Shown: positions 52,491 through 53,036 of the stretch, piece after piece
Position numbering within the stretch: position 1 is the stretch's first letter
How the letters are laid out: the number at the start of each line of letters is the position of its first letter
DNA from: Chara braunii
Taxonomy: Eukaryota > Streptophyta > Charophyceae > Charales > Characeae
NCBI GenBank assembly: GCA_003427395.1
Contig: BFEA01000745.1
Location: forward strand, 80,312 to 133,347
Direction of reading: 5' to 3'
Length of the DNA stretch: 53,036 nt
Notes under the pieces: model-generated
What the model saw: the letters and a program-made list of their open reading frames with translations, nothing else
Databases searched by the model: none
What the model was told of the DNA's origin: nothing
Program-made: the position numbers and the translations under genes

Positions 52491-53036
52491 TTCCTCACAC
52501 GGGTCCAACTATGGCCAACGTTGCTGCAAAAAGGGTTGGCAATGCCCCCTCGTCACCTTCATTTAGTGCCTTCGCGGCCACACCGCACGGACAGCACCTC
52601 CCCTGCGCTCCACTGTTCACCAAGGTGGTGGCTATGGCAGCCTCCACCTTCACCTTTCACCCTTCCTGCAGACCTCCAGCACCTCCTCCCTTCCTCCTCG
52701 CTGTGACGGCGGCTATGGCTGCATCCCACAGCTATGGCCACCTTCCCCTTCCTCCTGCAGTCCTCCTTCTCCGCCGCCAGCAGCTCCGCTCCGCCTCACT
52801 TCTCCGCAGCCAGCCAGCAATCTCACAAGTGAGAGCCCATCACTGCTGCCAAGAATGCTTGGCTGCTGGGGCTGGAGGCTGTTTTTATAGCCAGAGAAGT
52901 GGCTGAGGCAGCCACTTTGCCTCAGCCAAAACTCGGATCTGGTGCCAGGTACAATGTCATTCTACTGCCCGTTCTCAAAACCCAACGGGCGCAGGTAAGA
53001 TGAGGGGATAGGAAAAGACTAAAAAAAAAAAAAAAA
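52491..53036. other. Window end: Pro/Ala-rich frame, hairpin, poly-A
   Basis: A 131-codon plus-strand frame (52511-52906) is Ala/Pro/Ser-rich and recognised as nothing. A 10-bp hairpin (ggctgaggca with tgcctcagcc) lies at about 52899-52925. The sequence stops in about 16 A's, a typical contig break at a homopolymer. Confidence 0.4.

Noticed and set aside
52511-52906. 131-codon Ala/Pro-rich frame
   Set aside because: Low complexity, adjacent to a CCG-rich minisatellite, no domain or homologue recognised.

Overview
The window is eukaryotic nuclear DNA from the green lineage, most likely a streptophyte with a large, repeat-rich genome. A charophyte alga such as Chara is my best guess, but the sequence does not prove it. 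The evidence is a bacterial/organelle-type cysteinyl-tRNA synthetase split by multi-kilobase introns with plant-like residues, an LTR-element primer-binding site matching initiator tRNA-Met, U6 snRNA and 5S rRNA relics, tRNA-derived SINEs, and very abundant (GA)n tracts. It is a draft scaffold: there is a 425-base N run, single n's inside (GA)n tracts, and two embedded Tn5/Nextera junction adapters.

Layout. Positions 949-25066 (minus strand) hold the only clear host gene, an organellar cysteinyl-tRNA synthetase. I could place seven coding exons: 24630-25066, 22523-22586, 16908-17069, 13730-13903, 12794-13075, 5066-5191 and 949-1188. They join in frame, except that about 75 residues of the helical (DALR) region expected between the last two are not visible. 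The introns are full of microsatellites, Tourist/Harbinger-like MITEs (GGGC-type inverted termini, several with TTA or TAA duplications), tRNA-derived SINEs, U6 relics, minisatellites and short inverted repeats.

25.1-29.2 kb is non-coding and rich in microsatellites and tandem repeats, with one well-delimited SINE. 29.19-29.36 kb holds a 5S rRNA sequence with a 29-A tail inside a perfect 9-bp target duplication, followed by a 531-bp foldback element. 30.3-33.8 kb holds a broken LTR element: tandem leader repeats, a PBS, and a gag gene with two in-frame stops and a damaged zinc knuckle. No pol was recognised.

33.8-53.0 kb is gene-poor and compositionally unlike the first 30 kb. Its most striking part is 37.68-38.44 kb. 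There, nine copies of an 18-nt motif are each flanked by different sequences that nevertheless pair with each other, so the apex is constant and the stem covaries. Downstream lie a diverged 0.93-kb tandem duplication containing a GAAGCGCTGCCGAAATTT subrepeat (also present inverted at 52 kb), a pair of long diverged inverted repeats (41.75-42.11 and 49.86-50.23 kb), AT-rich DNA with no gene seen, several tRNA-like relics, and palindromes with an ACGCATATGCGT core. The window ends in a poly-A run.

Only the cysteinyl-tRNA synthetase has an assignable cellular role: charging organellar tRNA-Cys. Almost everything else is mobile or repetitive DNA. Exon calls rest on conserved motifs and splice sites read by eye; no alignment was run.
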